Positions 51,471 through 60,283 of a DNA stretch of 64,000 nucleotides are shown piece after piece. Within the stretch, counting starts at the first letter, position 1; the number at the start of each line of letters is the position of its first letter. The notes under the pieces were generated by a model. That model saw nothing but the letters and a program-made list of their open reading frames with translations. It ran no database searches and was not told where the DNA came from. Where the stretch lies: assembly GCA_965248685.1 (NCBI GenBank), contig CBDFKC010000004.1, forward strand, positions 930,001-994,000. Reading direction: 5' to 3'. A program made the translations under genes and the position numbers. Origin of the DNA: VYFG01 sp965248685. Its GTDB lineage: Bacteria; Pseudomonadota; Gammaproteobacteria; Arenicellales; Poriferihabitantaceae.

Positions 51471-53181
51471 GGGGGGTATTGGTGCTATTTACCAATTGTT
51501 GGGAATAGGAGATTGTTTTGCTCAATAGTATCACCGGAAACAGCCCGGCCAAAACAATAACCAACGCGGATAACGCACTTTGCTCAATAAGTTCGTCTGA
51601 GGCAAATTGATAGACACGGGTTGCCAGGGTGTCGAAATTAAACGGACGAAGCAGCAGGGTGGCGGGTAGTTCCTTCATGCAATCGACAAATACAATCAAC
51701 GCCGCCGTGGCGATCCCGCTCTTAAGTAGCGGAATATGAAACAGTCGAAGAGTTCGAAAAGCCGGATTTCCCAGGGTTCGAGCGGCCATATCCACCGATT
51801 CAGAGATTTTTGACATGCTTGACTCTACCGAACCAATGGAAATGGCCAGGAAACGAATAACATAAGCGAGAATCAAAGCGAATGTAGTACCGGTCAATAA
51901 GAGTCCTGTGGAGTACCCAAAGTGCTGACGAAAAAAAGCATCGAGGGCATTGTCAAATCCAGCCAGCGGAATGACAATGCCCACCGCCAGCACGGCGCCC
52001 GGTACCGCGTAACCGATGGAGGCTATTTGCGATGCAAGGGTATTCACCGGGGTTTTATATAGACGCCGGCTATAACAGATCAAAATCGCCAAGACCGCAC
52101 AAATCAGGGCTGCGATCAATGAAACAGTCAGACTGTTGACGATTAACTGAACAAACTCTTTGGACCATGAATCGTCGAAATAACGAACCGCATACTTGAC
52201 AAGCATTCCGAGTGGAAGGATAAATCCAAGTATTACCGGCGTGCCACAGAACAGTACGGCGGTTAATTTAAGTGCTGGCGTCAGGATTATTCTCTGACGG
52301 CGGGAAAACCGCGATGCGCTTTGGTAAAACCGACGACGTCTGCGACCGAAGAATTCCAGGAATAACAAGAGAATGACAAAAGTCAGCATGACCGAAGCAA
52401 TCTGAGCGGCCCCCGCCAGATTTCCCATATTTAGCCAGACATCATAAAGGCCAGCGGTGAGGGTTTGAATTGCAAAAAAATCCACTGTGCCAAAATCGTT
52501 CAGGGTTTCCATCAACGCCAGGGCAACCCCGATGGCGATAGCAGGACGGGCGATGGGTAGTGAAACGTATAAAAACGTTTGCCAGGCATTGCGCCCACCG
52601 AGCCGGCTGACATCGGTCAAATTGGTGGATTGTTCGACGAATGAGGCCCGCGCCATCAGGTAGACATAGGGATACAGCACCAGCCCCATCAGCATAATTG
52701 CCCCCCCCATACTTCTAACATTGGGGAACCAGTAATCACTGGACAGGGTCCAGCCGAAAATACTGCGTAGGAAATGCTGAACTGGTCCGGCAAATTCCAG
52801 CAAATCAGTATACAGGTAGGCGATCACATAGGCTGGAAATGCCAGCGGCAGTAACAGTAACCATTCGAACTGAGCGCGCAGGGGAAATTCGTAGTTGGTG
52901 ACAACGTAGGCTGTGGAAACACCTGTAATGAAAACACTGATGCCGACGCCAAGCATCAGGATCAGGGTGTTTTGCAGGTAACGAGGCAGGGAGGTGCTAA
53001 TCAGGTGTGGCCAAATGTTTTCCGTGGGAAATGCTGCCAGCCACAAAATTGACAATACTGGCAGCAATGCCAGCAAGGCAATTGCCAAAGTGCCGATCCG
53101 CCATGGATCGGTCCCACTTAGAAACCATTTTATCCGGGAGACATTGTCGGGTAGCAACTGTTCGCCAGGGATAGATCGCAT
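51448..53181 (-). CDS. fbpB: Ferric iron ABC transporter permease (fused halves)
   Basis: A 577-residue permease with about 12 membrane segments in two homologous halves, typical of FbpB/SfuB. Each half has a cytoplasmic EAA-like loop, seen as SRLGGRNAWQTFLYVSLPIARP in the first (residues about 190-212) and MAARTLGNPAFRTLRLFHIP in the second. It overlaps fbpC and follows fbpA by 7 bp. Confidence 0.93.
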   Translation of the reverse strand: MRSIPGEQLLPDNVSRIKWFLSGTDPWRIGTLAIALLALLPVLSILWLAAFPTENIWPHLISTSLPRYLQNTLILMLGVGISVFITGVSTAYVVTNYEFPLRAQFEWLLLLPLAFPAYVIAYLYTDLLEFAGPVQHFLRSIFGWTLSSDYWFPNVRSMGGAIMLMGLVLYPYVYLMARASFVEQSTNLTDVSRLGGRNAWQTFLYVSLPIARPAIAIGVALALMETLNDFGTVDFFAIQTLTAGLYDVWLNMGNLAGAAQIASVMLTFVILLLFLEFFGRRRRRFYQSASRFSRRQRIILTPALKLTAVLFCGTPVILGFILPLGMLVKYAVRYFDDSWSKEFVQLIVNSLTVSLIAALICAVLAILICYSRRLYKTPVNTLASQIASIGYAVPGAVLAVGIVIPLAGFDNALDAFFRQHFGYSTGLLLTGTTFALILAYVIRFLAISIGSVESSMSKISESVDMAARTLGNPAFRTLRLFHIPLLKSGIATAALIVFVDCMKELPATLLLRPFNFDTLATRVYQFASDELIEQSALSALVIVLAGLFPVILLSKTISYSQQLVNSTNTPHVGPVKS

Positions 53182-53188
53182 GGTGGGT

Positions 53189-54196
53189 TTACCCGTCGTA
53201 GTTGACCCGATCTACCATGCGCGACGCTTCCGCCCGGTTTTTGGCGACCTCGGAAAGGTTTACTGTATCCCGTTTAAAGGTTCCCAGGGAATCCAGGAAT
53301 TCGCCAACGGCTATGGATTGGTTAACCGGATATTCGCCGTTTATTTCAGCATACATGGACTGCGCGGTATCACTGGCCAGAAATTCCATCAACATAAGGG
53401 CGTTTTCTGGATTGGGTGAATGACGGGTCATGGCCATGCCGCTAATATTCATATGAGTGCCTCGTTCAGCTTGATTTGGAAAAATTACGTTGACCGCTTC
53501 AAACCAGGATCTTTGTTCAGGATCACTCGCCATTTTGTAGAGATAGTAGTGATTAATCAGGGCAACGTCACAGACCCCTTCTTTTATCGCTCTTACCTGG
53601 GCGCGGTCGTTACCCTGGGGCTTGCGGGCCAGATTGGATTTTACGCCAGTTAACCAGGATTCGGCTGCATCTGCGCCATGCTGAACCATCATCATTGATA
53701 TCAGGCCGAGATTATAGGGGTGTTTGCCCGACCGGGTACATATCCGTCCTTTCCATTGAGGATCTGCCAGGTCTTCGTAGTTTAACAATTCACCGGGTGT
53801 GGTCCGGTCTTTCGATACCACGATGATTCTTGCCCGGGAGGTCAATCCGAACCAGTGGTTGTCAGCATCGCGAATATGAGCAGGAAGACTGCTGTTCAGC
53901 GGATTTGAGTTCACTGCCTGGGTTAATTCGGCATTCTTGAAGTCTGACAGGCGACCAATATCTACGGTAAATATCAGGTCGGCCGGGCTGTTTCGACTCT
54001 CACTCTTTAATCGTTGGAGCATACCTTTCTTGGCGAATACTGCGTTCACCGAAATTCCAGTTTGCGCAGTAAACTGATCAAACATCGGTTTAATCAATTG
54101 GGGTTCCCGGTAGGAGTATACATTTACTTCATTGGCTTGGGCACAGCCAACGACTACCAAAAATAAAATATGAAGGAGGGTTAAGCGGTACATCAT
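53189..54196 (-). CDS. fbpA: Ferric iron-binding periplasmic protein
   Basis: A 335-residue periplasmic binding protein of the FbpA/FutA family. The signal sequence covers about the first 21 residues (MMYRLTLLHILFLVVVGCAQA); a Cys inside it (VVGCAQA) could also make it a lipoprotein. The mature start is NEVNVYSYREPQLI, and the downstream segment INHYYLYKM carries the tyrosine pair typical of ferric iron ligands. The start at 54196 is ATG; a TTG further upstream is possible. First in the fbpABC operon with a candidate Fur box upstream. It provides free ferric iron rather than a siderophore complex. Confidence 0.92.
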   Translation of the reverse strand: MMYRLTLLHILFLVVVGCAQANEVNVYSYREPQLIKPMFDQFTAQTGISVNAVFAKKGMLQRLKSESRNSPADLIFTVDIGRLSDFKNAELTQAVNSNPLNSSLPAHIRDADNHWFGLTSRARIIVVSKDRTTPGELLNYEDLADPQWKGRICTRSGKHPYNLGLISMMMVQHGADAAESWLTGVKSNLARKPQGNDRAQVRAIKEGVCDVALINHYYLYKMASDPEQRSWFEAVNVIFPNQAERGTHMNISGMAMTRHSPNPENALMLMEFLASDTAQSMYAEINGEYPVNQSIAVGEFLDSLGTFKRDTVNLSEVAKNRAEASRMVDRVNYDG

Positions 54197-54248
54197 TGAT
54201 ATAAAGATCAACAGGGTTGGTTACAGATGTTGCAGATGTTAATGTAAA

Positions 54249-54263
54249 TGAGAACTGTTCGCA
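54249..54263. promoter_or_regulatory. Candidate Fur box upstream of fbpA
   Basis: TGAGAACTGTTCGCA is an inverted repeat (7-1-7, six of seven positions pair) and matches 9 of 14 defined positions of the Fur core TGATAATNATTATCA. It is 53-67 bp upstream of the fbpA start, the usual place for an iron-regulated promoter. The argS start is 184 bp away on the other strand. Confidence 0.5.
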
Positions 54264-54446
54264 ATAACCAAAAAAGAAATTTTTTCTGGATTACCTTGTG
54301 ATCACCCCACTCCCAGACAATCGCCAGTTATGGGTGTGGTCTGAATTAGTTCCACGGGTCTATTGTTTGAGCCTTCTGGTCTTCTGTTATTACGGCCCGA
54401 AAGGTAGAATCCGATTCCCCTCTATGACATTAGAAAAAGTTGTACG

Positions 54447-56186
54447 ATGAAGCAGCAAATTGAGCCGCTTATCCGAACCGCCCTGGCCGAATTGCAGGAT
54501 CAGCAGGTTATTCCTCATGGGTCGGATCCGGCTTTGCATATTGAACGCACACGGGATACCGCCCATGGTGACTTTGCCAGTAATGTTGCTCTGGTACTGG
54601 CCAAAACGGCCCGCTGCGCACCCAGGGACCTCGCTCAACGCATCGTAGAACAGCTACCCCAGTCGGATTTGATCGATAAGGCAGAAGTTGCCGGTCCAGG
54701 CTTTATTAACTTTACCCTGAACACCACGGCATGGCTCGAATTAATCGACTCGATTCGTACTATGGGGATAGCATATGGCCGCAGCAAAATTGGCCAGGGT
54801 CAGCGCGTCATGGTGGAATTTGTATCGGCCAATCCCACAGGTCCTCTACATGTTGGCCATGGCCGGGGTGCGGCCTATGGTGATTCCATGGCCAGAGTGT
54901 TGACCGCTGCGGGATATCAAACCCATAGCGAATACTACGTAAATGACGCTGGCAGGCAAATGGATATTCTTGCCCTTAGCCTCTGGCTGCGATATCTCGA
55001 GGAACGGGGGCGTTCGGTAATCTTTCCGGCCAGCGGTTATCAGGGCGACTACGTCAATGCATTTGCCCGTTCCCTGGCAGCAAATGTAGGTGCTGAGCTG
55101 GAATGCCGAACCGACGAACTTTTCGATGAACTGCCGGACGATCCCGATCAGAATATTGATTTACTGGTTATTCGCTGCAAGGATTTGCTGGGTGATGCCA
55201 AATTCAAGCAAGTGTTTGATTATGGTTGTGATGCCCTGGTTGAGGATATTCGTCACGATCTGGCAGAATTTGGAGTCGAATTCCAGCGGTGGTTTTCAGA
55301 ACGCTCGCTGGTAACCAGTGGGGCCATGAACGAATCGGTGGCTGTGCTGGAGAAAAATGGCCACATTTATGAAAAAGATGGCGCCAAGTGGTTCCGTGCC
55401 ACCGACTTTGGTGATGAAAAAGATCGCGTAGTAATGCGGGCCAATGGTTCCCATACTTATTTCGCCACAGACCTTGCCTATCACTATGATAAAGGGGCGC
55501 GTAAATTCGATAAAATGCTCGACATATTTGGCGCCGATCATCATGGTTACGTAAAAAGGATCAAGGCATCGTTTGAAGCCCTGGGGCATGCGCCCGACAA
55601 ACTCGAAATTCTGTTGGTGCAATTTGCCATTCTATACCGCAGTGGTGAAAAGGTTTCGATGTCGACCCGGGGAGGGGATTTTGTGACACTGCGGGAATTG
55701 CGCCAGGAAGTAGGCAATGATGCAGCTCGGTTTTTCTATGCCCTGAGACGTCCGGATCAGCATATGGATTTTGATCTCGACCTGGCTAAGTCCAAGTCCT
55801 CAGAAAATCCGGTGTATTATATTCAATATGCCCACGCACGAATTTGCAGTGTATTCCGCCAAATTGAAGAAAAGGGAATGGCTACTCCCGAGAACAGTCA
55901 ACCTGACTATCGATTACTGACAGAACCCAAGGAGATTGGATTGCTTCAGGCTCTGTCAAAGTATCCCGAGGTGGTTGAATCTGCCGCCCGTGGATTCGAA
56001 CCCCATCAGGTGGCGTACTATCTCCGCGAGTTGGCAACCCTGTTTCACGGTTACTACAATGCCCACCCGTTTCTTTCAAGTGAACAACAGATGCGACTGG
56101 CCCGACTTGGACTGATTGATGCGACCAGACAGGTAATCAGTAATGGACTGGGGTTACTCGGTGTTAGCGCCCCACAAAAAATGTGA
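54447..56186 (+). CDS. argS: Arginyl-tRNA synthetase
   Basis: Class I aminoacyl-tRNA synthetase charging tRNA-Arg, 579 residues as usual. The N-terminal Add1 domain is followed by the HIGH-like motif NPTGPLHVGHGRG (about 130-142), the ATP-binding KMSKS-type block GEKVSMSTRGG near 395, and the C-terminal DALR anticodon-binding domain (about 455-579, HARICSVFRQIEE onward). It begins a conserved gammaproteobacterial pair with a SPOR-domain gene 5 bp downstream. Confidence 0.98.
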   Translation: MKQQIEPLIRTALAELQDQQVIPHGSDPALHIERTRDTAHGDFASNVALVLAKTARCAPRDLAQRIVEQLPQSDLIDKAEVAGPGFINFTLNTTAWLELIDSIRTMGIAYGRSKIGQGQRVMVEFVSANPTGPLHVGHGRGAAYGDSMARVLTAAGYQTHSEYYVNDAGRQMDILALSLWLRYLEERGRSVIFPASGYQGDYVNAFARSLAANVGAELECRTDELFDELPDDPDQNIDLLVIRCKDLLGDAKFKQVFDYGCDALVEDIRHDLAEFGVEFQRWFSERSLVTSGAMNESVAVLEKNGHIYEKDGAKWFRATDFGDEKDRVVMRANGSHTYFATDLAYHYDKGARKFDKMLDIFGADHHGYVKRIKASFEALGHAPDKLEILLVQFAILYRSGEKVSMSTRGGDFVTLRELRQEVGNDAARFFYALRRPDQHMDFDLDLAKSKSSENPVYYIQYAHARICSVFRQIEEKGMATPENSQPDYRLLTEPKEIGLLQALSKYPEVVESAARGFEPHQVAYYLRELATLFHGYYNAHPFLSSEQQMRLARLGLIDATRQVISNGLGLLGVSAPQKM

Positions 56187-56191
56187 TGTAG

Positions 56192-56836
56192 ATGGCCCAG
56201 GCAAGAAGAAAAAAGTTCAACGGCAAACGTAAACAGCTGGCCTTTTCCTCCCAGGGAATTGGTATGTTGCTTGCGGGCGTGGTTATTGGTTCCCTGGGCA
56301 CTATTCTGTGGCAGGGTATGCAGTCGAACGATGGTGACGTTGGATCGGGAATTCGCCAGATGATGGAGATTTCCCGGCAGCAAACTGCGAATTCCGAAGT
56401 TAAAACTACGGTGCCAACAACAATCCCGGATCAACAGTCTACCAACTATGATTTTTTTACCGTTCTTCCGGAGATTGAAGTTGTCGTAACAAACGAGGAT
56501 GAGCCGGCCAAGAGTCCGCCCAAGGCAGCAACCGAACCCACCAACGATTCCTCCACTAGCGGTTCCGAAGCGGATGCAGTTAGGCAGTCCATAAGCTCTT
56601 ATATGTTACAGGCTGGCTCCTATAACCGGGAGGTGGATGCGGAACGCCAGAAAGCAAATCTAGGGTTGCTTGGCCTGACTTCTGCGATCCAAAAAGTGAC
56701 CATTCAGGGGCGCGGAGATTTTTTTCGAGTTCGCCTCGGCCCGTTTCCAGACCATTCAACCATGGTGGAAGCTGATCAGAGGTTGCAACAGGAAGGTATT
56801 AAGGCATTGCGTCTAAAAATTTCCAAGGCTGGGTAA
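56192..56836 (+). CDS. SPOR-domain protein (FtsN-like)
   Basis: A 214-residue protein with a basic N-terminus (MAQARRKKFNGKRK), one membrane segment (about 22-42, GIGMLLAGVVIGSLGTILW), a linker rich in Thr, Pro and Asp, and a C-terminal SPOR domain (about 133-214; SYMLQAGSYNREVDAERQKA, then VRLGPFPDHSTMVEAD). SPOR domains bind denuded peptidoglycan glycan strands at the division septum. The placement after argS is conserved in pseudomonads and relatives; whether it is FtsN itself is not decided. Confidence 0.9.
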   Translation: MAQARRKKFNGKRKQLAFSSQGIGMLLAGVVIGSLGTILWQGMQSNDGDVGSGIRQMMEISRQQTANSEVKTTVPTTIPDQQSTNYDFFTVLPEIEVVVTNEDEPAKSPPKAATEPTNDSSTSGSEADAVRQSISSYMLQAGSYNREVDAERQKANLGLLGLTSAIQKVTIQGRGDFFRVRLGPFPDHSTMVEADQRLQQEGIKALRLKISKAG

Positions 56837-56965
56837 CCGAGGAAGTTCTGGCGGAATAAAAACACTGCTGATAATAGAGTCCAGGTTAAATAGCTGGATA
56901 GTTTATTTGAAAAATAATTACGTATAACTTTACTAACAACTATTGTTAATCTTGCCAGATCAAAT

Positions 56966-57895
56966 ATGAATGTAATCAGAATTGGGACTCGAACCAGTCA
57001 ACTGGCTTTATGGCAGGCATATTATGTACGTGACCAATTGCAGTCTTATCATAAGGATCTCGAGGTTGAAATCGTAGAAATCGTTTCCCAGGGCGACAAG
57101 ACCCTGGATATTCCACTGGCGGCAGTTGGGGGCAAGGGGCTTTTCCTGAAAGAGCTGGAACAGTCGCTGCTTGATCGTGAAACCGATATTGCTGTGCACT
57201 CAATGAAAGATGTTACTGTCAACCTGCCCGATGGTCTTGAAATTGCGGTGATTTGTCCTAGCGACGATCCAAGAGATGCATTTGTTTCAAACAAGTATTC
57301 CAGCATTGAACAGATGCCCCCTGAGAGCGTAGTCGGCAGTTGCAGTTTGCGCCGAAGGTGTCAGATTCAGGGTGCCTATCCACAACTCGAAGTGCGTAAT
57401 CTGCGAGGGAATGTTAATACCCGATTGGGTCGACTGGATGATGGCGATTACGATGCATTGATATTGGCCGCTGCCGGTTTGATTCGACTGGATTTTAAAT
57501 CGAGAATTCGCCAGTTTCTCAGTACCGATATTTGTCTGCCGGCGGTGGGGCAGGGTGCCGTGGGAATTGAATGTCGTAGCGAAGATGAAACGGTTAAACA
57601 GTTACTAGCACCCCTTGCCGATCCTGAAACCACGCTCCGTGTCAAAGCCGAACGCACGGTAAATCAGCGTTTGGAAGGAGGGTGTCACGTCCCGGTTGGG
57701 ATTTTTGCCGAAATTAATGATGGTCAGATGCGGTTGCGGGGATTGGTCGGAGAGCTCGATGGCTCGAATATCTTACGCGCAGAAATCAGTGGCCCGGCGC
57801 AGGAGGCTGAATCCCTGGGGCATCAGGTTGCAGACCAGCTGATCCGCCAGGGGGCAAAGGATATACTCAGCAAGGTGTATGCCAACAGCGACTAA
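56966..57895 (+). CDS. hemC: Hydroxymethylbilane synthase (porphobilinogen deaminase)
   Basis: Assembles four porphobilinogen units into hydroxymethylbilane in heme and siroheme synthesis. At 309 residues it has the family length; catalytic Asp82 (HSMKDVT) and the cofactor-binding Cys240 (LEGGCHVPVG) are present, as is the arginine-rich SCSLRRRCQ block. It overlaps hemD by 17 bp, followed by hemX and hemY, the standard gammaproteobacterial order. Confidence 0.98.
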   Translation: MNVIRIGTRTSQLALWQAYYVRDQLQSYHKDLEVEIVEIVSQGDKTLDIPLAAVGGKGLFLKELEQSLLDRETDIAVHSMKDVTVNLPDGLEIAVICPSDDPRDAFVSNKYSSIEQMPPESVVGSCSLRRRCQIQGAYPQLEVRNLRGNVNTRLGRLDDGDYDALILAAAGLIRLDFKSRIRQFLSTDICLPAVGQGAVGIECRSEDETVKQLLAPLADPETTLRVKAERTVNQRLEGGCHVPVGIFAEINDGQMRLRGLVGELDGSNILRAEISGPAQEAESLGHQVADQLIRQGAKDILSKVYANSD

Positions 57896-58673
57896 GCCAT
57901 TAGAAGATTATCGGGTATTGATTACGCGTCCCCGGGCCCAGGCCGATCGTCTGAAAAATCTGATCATCGCCAACGGAGGAATCCCGGTAAGTTACCCGGT
58001 TTTTGATATTGTTTCCCAAGCTGGCAGCGAATCCATGGATAGCGCACTGAAGCAGTTGGGCAATGTGGCGCTGATCATTATTGTGAGTATCCATGCTGCA
58101 CGATCGTTGGCGGCAACCTGTCAGCAATTGGGAATTGGGATACCCACGGGGACAAAAGTTGCGGCAATTGGGCCAGCAACGGCGAAATGCCTGGTTACCC
58201 AGGGTATCCCGGTGGATATCCAGCCCGTTGGTTCCATTGATAGCGAGGGGCTGCTTGCAAGCCTGGCAAATGTCGACTTGAAGGACCGTAGCGTAATCAT
58301 TTTCCGCGGCCAGAATGGACGGGAATTTCTTGGTGAATCATTAAGATCCAACGGTGCCAAAGTGATTCAGCTGGAAAGTTATCAGCGGCAGTTAAATCCT
58401 GACCCCATTCAACCGAGTTTGAATTACTGGCTATGTGGGGAGCGCCAAATATTGATTGCCAGTAGTGTCGCTATCATCAAAGGCGTGTTGGATAAGGTTG
58501 GTTCTGCGGATCATAATCGCGTGAAATCTTGCCCATTAGTGGTTTTTAGCGAACGAATTGCCAATGCCTGCAGAGAATTGGGTTTTGTCGGAGCTATTAC
58601 CATCGCAGCCCGACCGGACGATAAAAGTGTAGTAGAGGCTGCCATTAATTACGTGGGTTTAAGCCAGGGTTAA
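57879..58673 (+). CDS. hemD: Uroporphyrinogen-III synthase
   Basis: Closes hydroxymethylbilane to uroporphyrinogen III with inversion of ring D. A 264-residue two-lobed protein of the weakly conserved HemD family. Seen here: LITRPRAQADRL near the N-terminus, the central block AAIGPATAKCLVTQGIP and FRGQNGREFLGESL, typical of the family. It starts inside the 3' end of hemC (overlap of 17 bp). Its C-terminus is followed by a 104-bp spacer before hemX. Confidence 0.95.
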   Translation: MPTATKPLEDYRVLITRPRAQADRLKNLIIANGGIPVSYPVFDIVSQAGSESMDSALKQLGNVALIIIVSIHAARSLAATCQQLGIGIPTGTKVAAIGPATAKCLVTQGIPVDIQPVGSIDSEGLLASLANVDLKDRSVIIFRGQNGREFLGESLRSNGAKVIQLESYQRQLNPDPIQPSLNYWLCGERQILIASSVAIIKGVLDKVGSADHNRVKSCPLVVFSERIANACRELGFVGAITIAARPDDKSVVEAAINYVGLSQG

Positions 58674-58777
58674 GTTACAGTAATTTAGATTTGGGCACGT
58701 CTCACTGGTGGCTATGCCCAAAAGTGAATACAATCCCTTTATATTAGTTTCATTCGTGGCCGGAGGCCAAAAAACCG

Positions 58778-60280
58778 TTGACAGATAAAAAAACTGAATC
58801 AGGGACCGAGACTCCCACCAAATCGACTAAGAAAACAGGTCAAAAGAGTACTTCCCGGAAGAATGCATCGACTAAGACTGCACAAAAAGCTTCGCGCCCG
58901 AAAGCGGCGCCGGCTGAAACAGTGGCGAATGTGGCTTCAGAGGTTGAACCTATTACCCCGGTCGCAGCAGCAGTAGGGTCCGCTCCGATGCAATCAATTT
59001 CATCGGCACAACCAGAAAAGTCTAACAATGGCATAGGTTGGCTGGCTCTGGCATGTAGCTTGGTTGCCCTGGGGGCCTCTGGATACGCTTGGTACCAAAC
59101 CGCAGTAAATGCCCGGATAGCGGGTGGTGAGCAAGGTCAACGGTTGGGAGCCATTGAACAAAAATTTGGTGATTTCAATGCTGCCCAGTCCGGCGTAACC
59201 GAGCAAATCAAAAGTGTCCAATCCGGGGTGACTGAGCAGATCGATCAGATTAAACAGCGGGTGGCTACATCGGAAACCAGCGTCGCAGATCAGGTGAGTC
59301 AGGTAAAGCAACTGGTTAGCTCCACTGAATCTGGCCTTGGCGCGCAAATTAGTGCGTTAAAACAGCTGGTGGCAAAATCCGAGACAACTGTAGGTGAGCA
59401 GCTGCGCGGATTCCAGACCGGGTTATCGCAACAGCAAAATGAAATGCTGGCGAAACTGGATGCATCCGACCAGGGCTTCTCCAACCAAGCCCAGGCCTTC
59501 CGTGGTGAGTTTGATACCCTGGCGGGTTCCATCGTTGACCTCAAAAGCGAACTCGGAACCAGCGTAGATGGCTGGAGCTTGCGCGAGATCGAGCACCTTC
59601 TGGTACTGGCGAACCAACGTGTCCAACTGGGCCAGGATGTTGAGGCGGCGAGCAGCGCGCTGAAAATTGCCGATTCCCGGCTGCAGGAATTGGATAATCC
59701 GCAATTACTCGATACCCGTAAGGCTATTAGCGGCGAAATTGCGGCGCTTGATGCCATTGCTCCGGTTGACTTTGGCGGCGTTACCAGCACCTTGTCCTTA
59801 CTCTCTTCCACCCTGGATGATTTGCCATTGCTTGGACTAGGAGAAGCTAAAGGACCGGTCAAACCAGCGGGTCAGACAGATCCAGATACTGCCGCTGGAT
59901 CACAGTCCGCCAGCGATAAAATTGCTGATGTTGGCAGAAGTTTTCTAGCCGATTTGAGCAGCCTGGTCCAGGTTGAAAAAGGTGGAAAACCCGTGGCACC
60001 AAGCATATCGCCAGAAATTGAGCAGATGATTCTGGCGAAGGGGAGGCTGATGCTTGAAGGTGCCCAGATTGCCTTGTTGCGGCAACAACCTGAAATTTAT
60101 CTGGACCGGGTAAATGCAACCGAAAGCTGGGTTACCGAGAAGTTCGACACCGGCAATGCCCAAACGACCCAGTGGCTGGAACAGCTAGCATCACTCAAAG
60201 GCATCACTCCTCGTGTGGAATATCCGGATATCTCCGGCTCCCTAAGCGCCCTCAGAAGCGTGATCGGATCGGAGGGCTAG
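58778..60280 (+). CDS. hemX: HemX-like membrane protein
   Basis: A 500-residue protein named after E. coli HemX; in spite of database labels it has no methyltransferase domain and its function is unproven. The N-terminal 85 residues are disordered and Lys/Thr/Ala-rich, then one membrane segment (about 87-108, GWLALACSLVALGASGYAW), then a long coiled coil with near-repeats (GVTEQIKSVQ, GVTEQIDQIK, VADQVSQVKQL, LGAQISALKQL), and a conserved C-terminal helical domain. The start is TTG at 58778, with GGAGG about 11 bases upstream. It couples with hemY (3 bp). Confidence 0.9.
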   Translation: MTDKKTESGTETPTKSTKKTGQKSTSRKNASTKTAQKASRPKAAPAETVANVASEVEPITPVAAAVGSAPMQSISSAQPEKSNNGIGWLALACSLVALGASGYAWYQTAVNARIAGGEQGQRLGAIEQKFGDFNAAQSGVTEQIKSVQSGVTEQIDQIKQRVATSETSVADQVSQVKQLVSSTESGLGAQISALKQLVAKSETTVGEQLRGFQTGLSQQQNEMLAKLDASDQGFSNQAQAFRGEFDTLAGSIVDLKSELGTSVDGWSLREIEHLLVLANQRVQLGQDVEAASSALKIADSRLQELDNPQLLDTRKAISGEIAALDAIAPVDFGGVTSTLSLLSSTLDDLPLLGLGEAKGPVKPAGQTDPDTAAGSQSASDKIADVGRSFLADLSSLVQVEKGGKPVAPSISPEIEQMILAKGRLMLEGAQIALLRQQPEIYLDRVNATESWVTEKFDTGNAQTTQWLEQLASLKGITPRVEYPDISGSLSALRSVIGSEG

Positions 60281-60283
60281 ACT

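Noticed and set aside
59299..59862. Long antisense frame in hemX
   Set aside because: It lies wholly opposite a conserved gene with strong composition bias; typical shadow frame.
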